DNA from: Anoplopoma fimbria
Lineage: Eukaryota > Chordata > Actinopteri > Perciformes > Anoplopomatidae
Assembly: GCF_027596085.1 (NCBI RefSeq)
Contig: NC_072467.1
Location: forward strand, 1,352,361-1,416,360
Length of the DNA: 64,000 nucleotides
Reading direction: 5' to 3'
Positions 53,701 through 64,000 of this stretch are shown here, in pieces. Made by a program: the position numbers and the translations under genes. Positions within the stretch are counted from its first letter, which is position 1; every line of letters starts with the position of its first letter. The notes beneath the pieces were generated by a model. The model saw only the letters and a list, made by a program, of their open reading frames with translations, made no database searches and was not told the DNA's origin.

Positions 53701-56700
53701 CTGCAGCAGAGAACACCCCTGTCAGCCCGGCACTCACGGGGTCCCATCTGAGAGCTAGACTGTATCCTCTGTGTTGTGTTCAGCTCATCTGGATGAGGAA
53801 TGGCTGTGGAGCTAATGTCAGAGGGAGTGTCTTTTCTTTAGTTGGGCCGTTATGTGCCCTATGAATGTAAGGTGTGTCCCCCTTCTCTGCGTGATTAATC
53901 AGACTGTGGACGACCACGACACAAGGGTGTGGCCCTTCTCACGAGATCAGGAGTATTATGTGGAGTCTTGGGGGAAGGAGGGCATGAGCATTTTCTCTGT
54001 CAGACATGGAAATATCTATCTCCCACCTACTGCCAGAGTGTCAGGTATGACATTGGATAGCTGGCACTATCTCCAGCCTGTATCTCCTCATATCGCAGTG
54101 TTGTGAGGCCTCTTGCGATCTGGCAGGGCTATGGCTCTTTGTTTGGTGCCGGTTAGTACGTATGTCTGTCACGTTTGAGCTATAGTGTCACACTCCATCT
54201 GTAGAATGAGCTGGCATTGTGCTGTGTGAGTGAGAGTCCCGGATGATGGGGCATCCCTACACCCACTTGCTTCTGTGGACCAACTGTAAACACCCATTAA
54301 CGGCTGCAGCTGTGTGCATGTCCTCAGTTAACCAGGGTTTAAAATATAAGGAGAATGCCTGTAACACATCAAGGCTGCAGGTTGTTTTAGCATGCACTCA
54401 AGGCCGAAAGAGAGTGCCCACTCTAACTAATTGAGGCGAATGTGATGAGCTGGTCAATGCAGGCGGGCTACCACTACCTTTCCCTTAAAGAGTTAAGGGG
54501 ATGAAGTAATGTATGGTTAAGTGTGTGCAGGAATCAGACGGTCACACTCGACCCAGCTGCGTGTCTCCGGGTGAATGTCAATAGCCCTGTGCAGTGCAGA
54601 CCAAGGGGAGTGAGTTACGGTTAGTAAGCATAGCCTTTCTGATGAAATGCATTACAGGATCGCTTCTCCTGCTGGGATCGAGGCTGTTGCTATTGTTCAC
54701 AACCCTAACAGCCATAGGCCCACAAGGGGCGGCATGCTATTCAACGACAAGCAAGGTCCCTCTCAATAAAGACAAAAGATGATAAAAGTTAAAATCCTTC
54801 CTGTTTTCTGAGCTTTTTTTCCACCTTGAGATGGTCCTCATCACAAGCACCTGACCCACCAGAGGCTCATTTATTTCTCCTGCAGTAACTGCGTATTCTT
54901 GACTCTGAATGGAGCTTCTGAGAAAACGTGTTTTGATTGAGTGATTTTCTTTGCAATTTGACTCCTTTCCAACTGAGTTAATTTCTCGTAGACAAGGAGC
55001 CATTTAAACAGTTATGAGGTCAGATATGTTTCAAATCAAGTAGTGTCTTTTTTTTTTTTTTTACCTCTACAGACCACAGAACTTTGAAGCCTTTGTTGTT
55101 TTTTGCACAAGCGAAGCCTGCATATCCTGCTGCACGAGCAATGAAAATAGAAGCTGTAAAAGCCATAATGTGTATTCATTGTTCTGCACACACATGTTAC
55201 TTTTCAGATCATTTTGGCGTGTAACAGTGTAGAGGGAGAGGCTGGGCTCAGTTGGGATAACCCTGTCTGCTCCAGTGGTTTTTGCTGATGAGGGAGGCAG
55301 TCATTTTAGTATTACCCAAAATCCCATGGATGGTTGTCTGCTGGCTCCTGGTTGGTTACAGGTCATAGTCTGTTGTAAACATGCAACCAAATTACAGGAC
55401 TGTGCTGAGCCCTACCTCTGGAGTTAGTGGTGTCCCTCTCATTTCATGCTGCCAAGCTGCCTGTGCCACTAAGCTTGCACTGAAGTGAGGTAGCTCCAAC
55501 TCTAATGAGTTGTGATCTAAAGTCTGACTCCAGTTTAACTTTCCCTGCTCGAGCTGTTTGCTTGCAAAAGTCAATGCAGGTTTTAGTGCGGCCCTTGTTT
55601 TTGTTCTGAGCTCTGTAAAAGATATTTCCTGCTCTGGTTCTCACCGTGCAGGCAGAGCAAAGTCAACTTCAAGGTGATCTCTTATGTATCCACAGGAACT
55701 GTATTTTTTTCCCCTCCTCACCCTGCAGAGCTATTTACTCTAGCTCTCTTACGGCAGGCTCACGTGAAAGTACACTGTGTGAGTTTGGCCCAAGCCTGAG
55801 GACACACCAGGAATCTTATCTGCTCTTGTTTGAAATGCTGGTAGCTGTTTGTTGGAGCAGGTGACCGAGTTCAGTTCCTGCACCGCTGCTCACGTCAAAA
55901 AGAGATTTGATCTCGCCTTTGCAGACAGCATCCCTTACAACATGGAGACAACTCGGATTACATTTCTCTTAACCATTTCTGCGGAAAACCCAGAAGCCAA
56001 AGATTCTAAAATATGAATGAGAGAAGGACGGGAGAGGAGCAGAGATGAGCTGTTTATTTACTGACCCAATGGCCTCGGAGAGAACAGTTATATAACAAGA
56101 GTGCCTGTGACATAATCCTTGGAGGGGGGACACTAGTGCTTAGTAGAGATACAGTTGGCGTGCATGATGTAACTCACTTTACGGGTAACTGGGTCACTGT
56201 GTTCGTTAGGGGAAAAAGCCCCCCCCCTCTGCAACTGACACATTCTGAGAAACACAAACCACACCCTGGATGTGGACGCTGCCAGAGATGGGTTAACCAA
56301 TCGGTGGGGCCTGGCGTCTCGATCGCCACGGCGCCCTGCTGTGACAACACTGGAACTAGATGGGAGTTAGAGCAGGGTAAAGGGGGGCAGCTTGCAGCAT
56401 TCTTCTTTCAACAGAGATGCTGAGTAATATCTGCAGTGTATTCGAATATCTTGGCGAGAGACATCCTCCTACCACAGAGGGTAATAACCCCTATCTGTAT
56501 TTCCACTCCACCACAGTATTTTTTTTCCCTAAAGCTCCTCATTGTTACCCTAAAATCATTTTTTACTGCCCTCATGGGAATCTCAATCCTCACGTTATGA
56601 AAGAAGCACAATGAATTAGGGCATTGCATGTTTTTTTAAATTTATGTTTTCAACCTTTCAAGGCTGACATTAAAGCAGCAGGATTTTTAATACATATTCA

Positions 56701-59542
56701 TATTGTTGACCTAAATGCCAAAAGCAAGTTAGCGGGAGGTGCAAATGGGCGGTGTATCTTTTAATTCTGCATTTTCTAAGTATTCACTGAGCTCTAAATA
56801 ATTTGACGCGCCTCTGTAAATTGCTTCTCGATACCTGATGCTTTCACTATAACTATATTACTGTATCAGGGCAGTAAGACTGGATATCTCAGCCTAGCTC
56901 TCTGGTGTCTGGTTAAATATTAATGTAGTTGGATCCGTTACACTGGTTATTGAGCCTTAAGCAGCCCGCAGAGCTAAGCTTTACTTTTTAGCCAATAACT
57001 AATTTTGCAGTGCCAGGTGGCAGCACAGGCTGCTTCTCTTGCTAATAAGGTATGAAATCAGACTATCATGAGTCTCTTCAATGAGATTAGTGTCTCAGAA
57101 GTTAAACTGCCTCCTTTTCTTTAGGGTTTAATCCAGGATGTGTAAATAGGGTCAAACAACCATCGCCTCCTTGTTTTTATGAATTGTAACTAATGCAGAG
57201 CAGATGGATTGGTTCTTTGTGTGTTAACTCCGCAGAAGGAGAACAGTGTAGAGGTTTTCGGGGAAAATCAGACAAGGCTGTGTGCAGTGTGTGTATATGC
57301 AAATGTTTTTTTTTTTTATCAGTTTCAAAGTTCACACACACTGAGCCCTCAGGAACTGTACTGGGCAGGGCCAACTGAGTTTGTCTGGAGCTGAGGTGAA
57401 GCGTCGGAGGCAGGAACACAGACCAGGCTGTCTAGACTTGCTCTGTCTGTCTGCATGTATTGTAACCATGCAGATTGGGGGGGGGGGGGGGGGCGAGACT
57501 AGTAGTGCACTGAGTTCTTGTTTTTGAGACTCATAGGCATCAGGTAGCATATGACTGTTTGATGTTGAACAGCGCTGTTTCCACTGTGGCCCTGAGGAAA
57601 ACCACAGAACAAAGGAAGCGTTTGGCAGCCCGGCTCTTATGCGTCCTATAAACATTAACACATCTTAACACCTATTCCTTTTCATACCTCAAATCCCCAG
57701 CATGTGCACGCACGTGATGATTGACTTATCCTTATTCTCAGGAAAGTACCATAACATCAAAAGAGTGCAACCTGCCACCCTTCGCTATAGTACTGCAAGG
57801 TCACGCCGGTAAAATTAGAATGCTGGATGTTGCTATTGTCAGGCAGAAACTCAGTGAAATGGAACTAAATGGAATACAGTGTTATTCTTGACGGCCAGTG
57901 GATGCAGAGTGCTGCGTTCAGGCTCCATGCACACTGTTTCCACATCAGAATGGAAGGAAACCACAAGATATATAGTACCATCTGGCTTTAAGTAGATTTG
58001 TGTCAAAGCCCACTTTTATTGCCTGATGGAGGGGGGAAGGGTGTAATTTCCCATGTGCCGAGTCACAGATAGTTGCATGTTAGAAAATGGGCTGGGTAAC
58101 CATTGTGAGTGTGATTAGCATCTGGAGCTTAGATAATTAAACTGCGTCAGCTCACCCAGCAGAGTTCCAATTTTTAGGTGATTTACCCACAGTCCCACAT
58201 CTTTGAAGATCTCTTGGGTGGTTTTGATATCGTTCCATTTACTATCCTATCAGACCTAGCAATGACCTTGTGATCATTTTCCCTTGATGACACAGTCTAC
58301 TATGCACAGAAAACAACACAGTCTTGTTCAGCAGGCTTGAAATCTGTCTGTTAGCTGTGCACAGCGTTCTTCTTGACGTGTTAACATGTAAACGCTTCAT
58401 GGTGAGTCACTACTCTCACTATGATGAGCAATTTGGATCATGGTGAGCACCAGGCTGCATCACTGAGTTTCATTTGTTTCATTTTACACTCACTGACACT
58501 ATCAATACTTGGTTTATTGTATATAAGTTTCTGTCATTGGAGCCGGTCCTGCAACCTAAAGCGCTTAAGCGTATATTTCGCATGTTTTGGCCACTCAAAA
58601 ACAAATCACACAATCTTTACATTCTTGCCATTCCCTCCAGCAAGTATTCAGTTGCTCTATTTTGTAGTTTTATTCTAACTTTCCATCAGCCATTGGCTCT
58701 CATTTATTGCAGTATTGTGTTAAGGTCAACTTGCTAAGACTTATTGTTAGTTTGAGATAAGTAACTAATTTAAGTGCACATCATTTTTATTTCTGTCAAT
58801 GTTACAATGTCACTGTTGCATATCAAAGCGTAGATGGAGTTGAAAAGTCTGCATTGCAAGACCACTGAACAATAATAAAATATAAAATAACAGGAGACCG
58901 GTTCACTGTGTACCTCACAGTAGCCACCTCACCTCAGGTTTTACAGAAATAAACTTAAGTTTAAAATGCTGACTGCACGGAATGTGACTAAAGTGTGTGG
59001 TGTACTTGAAAAATGTCAACTGTACAGGGGCCAAAAAACACAGAACATGGGGGGGAAAGGGTGCAAGAAGGTGTGGAAAATGATCAGAACTAAGCAGGCT
59101 AAATGCTTAAAACAAAATTTGCTAAAATAAAGGGGTTGTTGTTCTAAATGCCACGTTGCTATCTTCTTGTGTGATTCATCACTGAAGTAACTTCTTACCT
59201 CTGTCTGTTACAGGAGAACGGCCTTTCCCGTGTACTTGGCCCGACTGCAGTAAGAAGTTCGCCCGCTCAGATGAGCTGGCCCGCCACTACCGCACCCACA
59301 CAGGGGAGAAGAAGTTCGGGTGCCCGCTTTGTGACAAGCGCTTCATGCGCAGCGACCACCTCATGAAGCACGCCCGGCGCCACTCAGATTTCCAACCCGG
59401 CATGCTGAAGAGGCCCCATGGTGGCGGCAGCGGCGGCACCACGCGTCCCAGCTCCCTCAGCGACTACAGCCGCTCGGATGCCTCCAGCCCCACCCTTAGC
59501 CCCGCCCTCAGCCCCGCCCTCAGCCCAGCCAACTCGCCTTAA
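47760..59542 (+). CDS. klf13: Krüppel-like factor 13
   Basis: GC-box/CACCC-binding zinc-finger transcription factor of the KLF9/13/14/16 group, nuclear, able to recruit Sin3-type corepressors. Two coding exons, 47760-48198 and 59214-59542, are split by an 11-kb intron after the first finger, giving 255 residues. The N-terminus [18 protein letters not shown] is the Sin3-interacting segment typical of KLF13, followed by [15 protein letters not shown] and a basic region [13 protein letters not shown] before the fingers. Three C2H2 fingers: [20 protein letters not shown], then a second with [13 protein letters not shown], then [20 protein letters not shown]. The tail has [17 protein letters not shown] as in KLF13. 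The start at 47760 (GACAAAATGG) has A at -3 and sits right before the conserved DHFAAEC. The upstream in-frame ATG at 47721 would add [13 protein letters not shown]. The trpm1-klf13 adjacency matches human 15q13. Confidence 0.95.
49815..50331 (+). repeat. Diverged tandem duplication in klf13 intron
   Basis: Copy 1 about 49815-50047, copy 2 about 50089-50331. Shared blocks in the same order: TGTCTCTTT..., AGCCTTTCCTTTC / AGCTTTTCCTTTC, ATGATTGG / GTGATTGG, CTTATTTGATTGG, GTGAGTCATCT / GTGGGTCATCT, CTCAGCCAAACTTGCAG / CTCAGCCAACCTTGCAG, AGAGCCAG and CTTCCCTTCAGCCCC. Confidence 0.8.
50484..50504. repeat. (TG)n microsatellite
   Basis: About ten TG units followed by a G-run, in klf13 intron 1. 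Confidence 0.95.
52300..52875 (+). repeat. Interspersed repeat, long copy (TTAGCATGCT family)
   Basis: Begins near ACTATTTGATGGATTGCCAT and contains ACTTTGGTGATCCCCTGATT, AATTTGTCCAGCACTTTGGG, ATACCTGCAAAACCAACAAC, GATAGCATGCTAACACGC and GCATTTAGCTCAATGCACTA, ending CACAGAGCTGCTATTGTAGA. This is the full order of a repeat familiar from fish genomes; the two partial copies at 42.1-42.6 kb belong to the same family. Confidence 0.8.
57477..57493 (+). repeat. Poly-G tract (17 bases)
   Basis: Seventeen consecutive G in klf13 intron 1, able in principle to form a G-quadruplex. Confidence 0.97.
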
Positions 59543-62500
59543 ACTGAAACCCAGTCGCACTTTCTGCCTCTGACCTGCGAGGCCTGCGTTTTTCTCCTAA
59601 CACTTACGTGTTGCACAGTTGTCAGCAACCCCCCATTGCTATTCCTGCGCTTGCTGTGGTGTACCATACTGTACATAACTGCTTATTGTAGTGCAATTAC
59701 TTGTGTGATCCTAAAAGAAGGTAATGCCTTTCACAGATGGCAATATTTACATTCTGTACCATATGTCTGTATTTTTTTAGCTTCTGATCATGGCTAGTTG
59801 TCCAATGTATGTTCTCAGTCAGCTAAACAAGGTTTGGAAGAAAAGAAAACAGACACCCTGACAAGTCTTATCAAAATGGGGTTTTCTTTGATTTCTTTTT
59901 GAATGGGTGAGGAGAAGGGGTACACACACACCTCAGGATTGAAGACAGTTGCTATTTCTGTAATACCACAGTACTTCAAAGTACTCACATTGACTGCACA
60001 ATATACTCATCACTTTACTCTGAAATTCAACAGGGGTTGAATTTTATGCCCTTCTCAGGGATGGCCTTGTTAGCTTGAAAGAATGAATATGGTGAAGAGA
60101 ATCATACAGTACATATATAGCAGCCTTACACTCAACACAATTTTGCACTCTTTGTTTTTATTTGTGTGTTAGTTTTCACGTTTCGTGGAAACTAGCCCTA
60201 CGGTCATACGGTCAATAGTACACAGAACTCATGTCTTCATGCTCTGGGTGGGGTTCACATGTAATGCAATTGCTGTGTGTTAACAAGACGATCCCCAAAC
60301 CTTCACCTCAGTAAACAAAACACATCTGTTCCTCCATTGCAACGTCGACATTTAGTTGCCATTACACTGGGTTAAATATGTATATCTGCATGTTGGGAGG
60401 ATCAGGGTTATATTGGGTCAACAGTTACTCAGTTGGAGAAACTTTAAAGACTTTTAATATAGACAGTTAAGTTTCAAAGCAGCTGTTCGTGCTTTTTTTT
60501 TTTTTAAAAGTACTATATCATCAGCCAGTATTTCACACAAAATGGACACAAAGGGACTTTAGTTGAAACAACTCTCTCTGAAGCACATAGGAAAAAGTAC
60601 CAAAGACAAGAGTGAATGAAAGCCTTCCATTCAGTCTTGTAAACTGCCCTTAACTGAGGCCTGGGGCTGGTGGTTGGCAGTACCACAGGTAGAACCAGAC
60701 AGCTTGCTCTCTGCCTTTTGTGGCCTCCCTTGAGGAAACAGCTGCATCCCACAAGAAGCTATTCACAGCCCGCAGCAGGAGTGCTAACATGCCATTCCTG
60801 AGGAGTGCTCCCTCGCCCATCTGGCTCTACCTGCCCTGTCAGAAATTGGTGAAGCTCCAACTCTGCCAAATTGCATAAGGGGGTTCAAATGTAGGCCAGA
60901 GTGTTGGGCAGAGCTGAGCTGGGCTTGGCTGCGACATGGCGGAGAACAGAGCGCACAAAGCAGCTATCTACAATAGACAGGCAAGAGAGGGCAAGCCCGG
61001 ATAAAAGAGGAGAGGTTTATCATGAGCTGAGCAGCACAGAGGAGGAGACACCCAGTCCCAGACACCCCCATCTCCTCCTCCCTCCTTCTTCCTCCCTCCA
61101 ACTGTTGAAGCAGTGAGCAGAAAAATAGCTGTAATTCGCGTGATTGTCCAACCTGTAGGATAAGATAAGTGTATGAACAACAGTACTACCTAGACAAAGC
61201 TAGCAGTGTGGGTGGGACGTACCAAGCTCCATCCTAAGCACAGGGAGAAATCCTTTACTACTGCTAGAGAGTCAAATTTCACAATGCCAAGGAAAATGTC
61301 GCTCCGAATTCATAGTGATAAACCAGAGCTCTAAAACAGCTGCTTTCAAACTTCTCTCTCTTGCAACAGGGGGGGCTTTTAAACTGTTGTAAAAACATTT
61401 GAACCAAAACGAACATATCAGCAAAGTGCAGTGCTCTCCAGCCTCACGTCGTCCTCCCTGTGAAGCTCAGATGCCCCGTGAGAAAGCTGATTTGTGTTTC
61501 TAGACAGACATGCCTCAATAAGTCAGGCAAAAGGCACAGTAAACCTTCCATGGAAGCGGGCACCACTATCCAAACTGCTGCAGCCCAGCCAGTCTGTGTT
61601 ATGCCTACATTTTCTCTTAATGCTTCAGCACTATGGCCGGAAATGATTGCATCCATGTATTTGGTCCTGTCAGACCCCTCCAGACTGTTGTCGTCATGAA
61701 TTGCATGTGCTAGCTTCATCCTACCAGCGACTCTTGCCCTGCAGTCCCGTGCTTCACACTATATGCATGTTAACAACTGCGCCTTGGAAGCGTAGAGGGT
61801 TTTTTGAGGCGATCTGGCAGGTGTAAGTTCATGAATGGACGGCCTTGTCCCTCGTTCTCCACAGCAGCCATCTCTCTTTAAAGCTGTGAAGAATCAGCTC
61901 TGTCACATCCTCCAGAAAAGAAAACATCACTTATTTGGATCAAATGCAGTAGTTTCCTCAAAACACCACATGTTTTAAAAAACAACAACAACCCTCTGTA
62001 AGATGTTAAAATAGTTTCCAGGCTGGAAGATGACACTTTGAATGCCACTGATCAGCAGCTCTTTGTGAAAGAAGCACTGAGAGGGTTTTACATTTACCAT
62101 TTCTGGAAAAAAAACTTTGATTTTCACAAACAAACTCTTCAAATGGCTGTTGAGCAGCTTTTTGTGGTATCTATCCATGACTCTTTTTCTTTTGTTATAG
62201 TAAATTTCTGACTTGGTTTGTAGTGTAACTTTCTCTTGCAAAAAAATATTTCTCAGTAGCTCACCCTCAAGCAGGTTTCATGAATCACTTTCTTAATCCA
62301 TAATCTTTACATTTACCTCAGGGTCGACATCCGCAAAGCAGATATGGGACAGTTTGTGGATTTTGTTGTAACATCAGTTGCTGCACAGAAATGTCTGCCA
62401 GCCTCCCCCCCCACCCCAGTGTTCCTGGGTGCTTGGTGCTCACTGCTGGTCAGTGTCCCACCACACTGGAAACACAGGAACACCTCCTCGCGGGGCCCAG

Positions 62501-63650
62501 CTCCTGCCTATTATGTCTTCATAACATCCTACAGTCCTGCTATGTGCCTTAGTAAGCACTGGGCACTCTGGCGCTCTATTCAGTGAAACGCCCCTTTAAA
62601 CACCTTTGACCCTTTAGTGTCAGTGGACTTACAGTAGGCAGGAAGCTCCTACCATCTGAACATAAACTGACTGTGACAGTGTAAACATCCCAGTCTATCC
62701 ATCCATCCAGACTGCACCAGTGAAATATAGGCCTCCACAGGCATGAGTGTCCCATAACTTTTTTTTCTCACTGTACCAAATCTACTTGAATAATTCAACA
62801 CAAAAGGCCATTGAACACAGTTTTGTACATGTCCATTTTTACTGTACTTGCTTTTGTTGTCAAATAATTATTAACCTCTCTGGAGAAAGGTGTATAGTCT
62901 GTTTGATTTATTCTGTTTTTTTTCTAGATTTTCCATTGTCTTCAGGTCATTTCAGCATCTCTTTCGTATATATCACAGCATAAGGTTGACTGGTTTTGTC
63001 AGGCTGTTTAAAAGCACCGTATTTTGTTAAAAATAATACATTTATCCCTGTAAAATGGGGTTTACCCCTTTTATCAGAAACAATTAATACTCCGTTGATG
63101 TCAGGATGCAGGTTATTCCATTTAGCCTGTTATCCAAAAATTCCTCAGTCAAAAAACGAAAGGATTGTTTGGGGTGATGAACGTCCTGACCTCTCTGTTC
63201 GACAGTTTCAGATGGAGTGACTTCTTTTCCTTTATTATTTAGATCATTTTTTCCATAAGAATAGAGACCACAGCATTGTGAGTTAGCGATGTAGTCATGA
63301 GTTTTATTATTGTTTTTTTTGTCTCACATAAAATGCTTGTATATTTTTCAAAAATCATACCTCTTGAAATATTTGACTTTTGTTGTACCTTCATATCTTT
63401 TCAAAACATCCATCATGTAGCTTACGTTTGCTTGATGAGTAGCACAAATAATTGGTGGTTTTATTTGTCCCTACTTGAATGATGAAAGGAAGAGAGAAAA
63501 GAAAATAGAAAGAAAAAAGGAAACTTTTTTCTGTAAAACAAAACAAAAAAACAAAAAACACTGGGCTAAATTTTATATAATCATCCGATGTTGTCAGGGT
63601 CTTGCACATCCTTGTAGATTCAAAATGTAATCTTTCCAGGAAATAATAAA
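59543..63650 (+). other. klf13: klf13 3'UTR
   Basis: About 4.1 kb from the stop codon to the AATAAA at 63645-63650. It has no open frame of interest and no interspersed repeat that I recognise; mammalian KLF13 also has a multi-kilobase 3'UTR. A purine/pyrimidine-biased patch with TCCTCCTCCCTCC lies near 61070-61100. The true end was not verified, and shorter poly(A) choices are possible. Confidence 0.55.
63645..63650 (+). terminator. klf13: Likely klf13 polyadenylation signal
   Basis: AATAAA followed by a T-rich stretch (CTTATTTTTATTATTTTA). It is the first strong signal with a U-rich downstream element in the distal part of the 3' region. Confidence 0.5.
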
Positions 63651-64000
63651 ACCTTATTTTTATTATTTTATGTTAAACAGATATTTAAAACACCCCTCCT
63701 CTACTGAGCTCCATATATTTATCTTAGTTAAAAATGGTTTATATGAGGGATGTTGTCAGCTGTAAATTACTTAGAAACTCCACTTCAGCATTTTTTAATC
63801 CAACTTTATGATTGTAATCCCCGTAACATTACAGCGTTTGACATTTGTCAAACAAAAAAAGGACTTAAAACAATGACAAAATGGAAATACAAGGTTTCTA
63901 CAAGATGCTAACTGTGTACCAGTTATTATTTTTTTCTGCTAATTGTAAAATGATATTAAAGTGAATTGGTTGTTGCCTAGTATGTAAAGAACTAACATGA
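63651..64000. other. klf13 downstream sequence
   Basis: AT-rich sequence with no feature recognised. GATATTAAAG near 63953 is not a canonical signal. Confidence 0.5.

Larger units (their letters stand above)
48199..59213 (+). other. klf13: klf13 intron 1 (11 kb)
   Basis: Single long intron with donor GTCAGT and acceptor TGTTACAG. It holds a diverged tandem duplication (49815-50331), a (TG)n tract (50484-50504), an interspersed repeat (52300-52875) and a 17-base G-run (57477-57493). The remainder is unique and fairly balanced in composition, as in regulatory introns. Several open frames of 60-160 codons occur but none resembles a known protein. Confidence 0.7.

Overview
This is vertebrate nuclear DNA, almost certainly from a ray-finned (probably percomorph) fish. 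The genes are split by GT-AG introns, the intergenic DNA is AT-rich, and the repeats are of fish type: tRNA-derived SINEs, a hAT MITE, the 3' tail family with an AATAAAGGA block, and 'TTAGCATGCTAAC'-type interspersed repeats. It carries five protein-coding genes and one microRNA gene. The human counterparts of all five genes lie on chromosome 15 (DNAJA4 15q25; RPS27L and RAB8B adjacent at 15q22; TRPM1, which hosts MIR211, and KLF13 adjacent at 15q13). The window is therefore a rearranged piece of that ancestral linkage group.

Layout. 0.4-2.4 kb: dnaja4 (+), with its first J-domain exon cut off by the window start. 2.6-3.7 kb: rps27l (-), complete, 84 aa. 4.0-5.6 kb: two arrays of one 32-bp minisatellite in opposite orientation, filling the space between the divergent rps27l and rab8b promoters. 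5.8-8.1 kb: rab8b (+), complete, 8 exons, 207 aa, with a ZNF143-type motif upstream. 9.4-27.2 kb: trpm1 (-), 27 coding exons reconstructed, open frame of 1683 aa, phase-consistent throughout. One exon is a 21-nt microexon in the pore loop. A miR-204/211-family hairpin lies in an intron. 27.2-47.7 kb: gene desert with mobile elements (hAT MITE, LINE ORF2 remnant, two SINEs, a foldback element with a nested insertion), two candidate CTCF sites and a possible conserved element. 45.4-47.1 kb: a third, larger array (about 52 copies) of the same 32-bp minisatellite, ending about 0.7 kb before the klf13 start codon. 47.8-59.5 kb: klf13 (+), two coding exons around an 11-kb intron, 255 aa. Its long 3'UTR runs to about 63.65 kb.

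What stands out. (1) The three 32-bp arrays share outer and inner junctions, so the array looks like the internal part of a retroelement 3' end that moved as a unit; two copies form a large inverted repeat between two promoters. (2) The trpm1 pore microexon is exactly in frame, and skipping it would give a TRPM3-like pore loop. (3) The intronic miRNA has the miR-204 rather than the human miR-211 3' portion. (4) The trpm1 cytoplasmic tail contains a repeated module. All exon boundaries come from reading splice sites and matching remembered family sequences; no alignment or transcript data were available.
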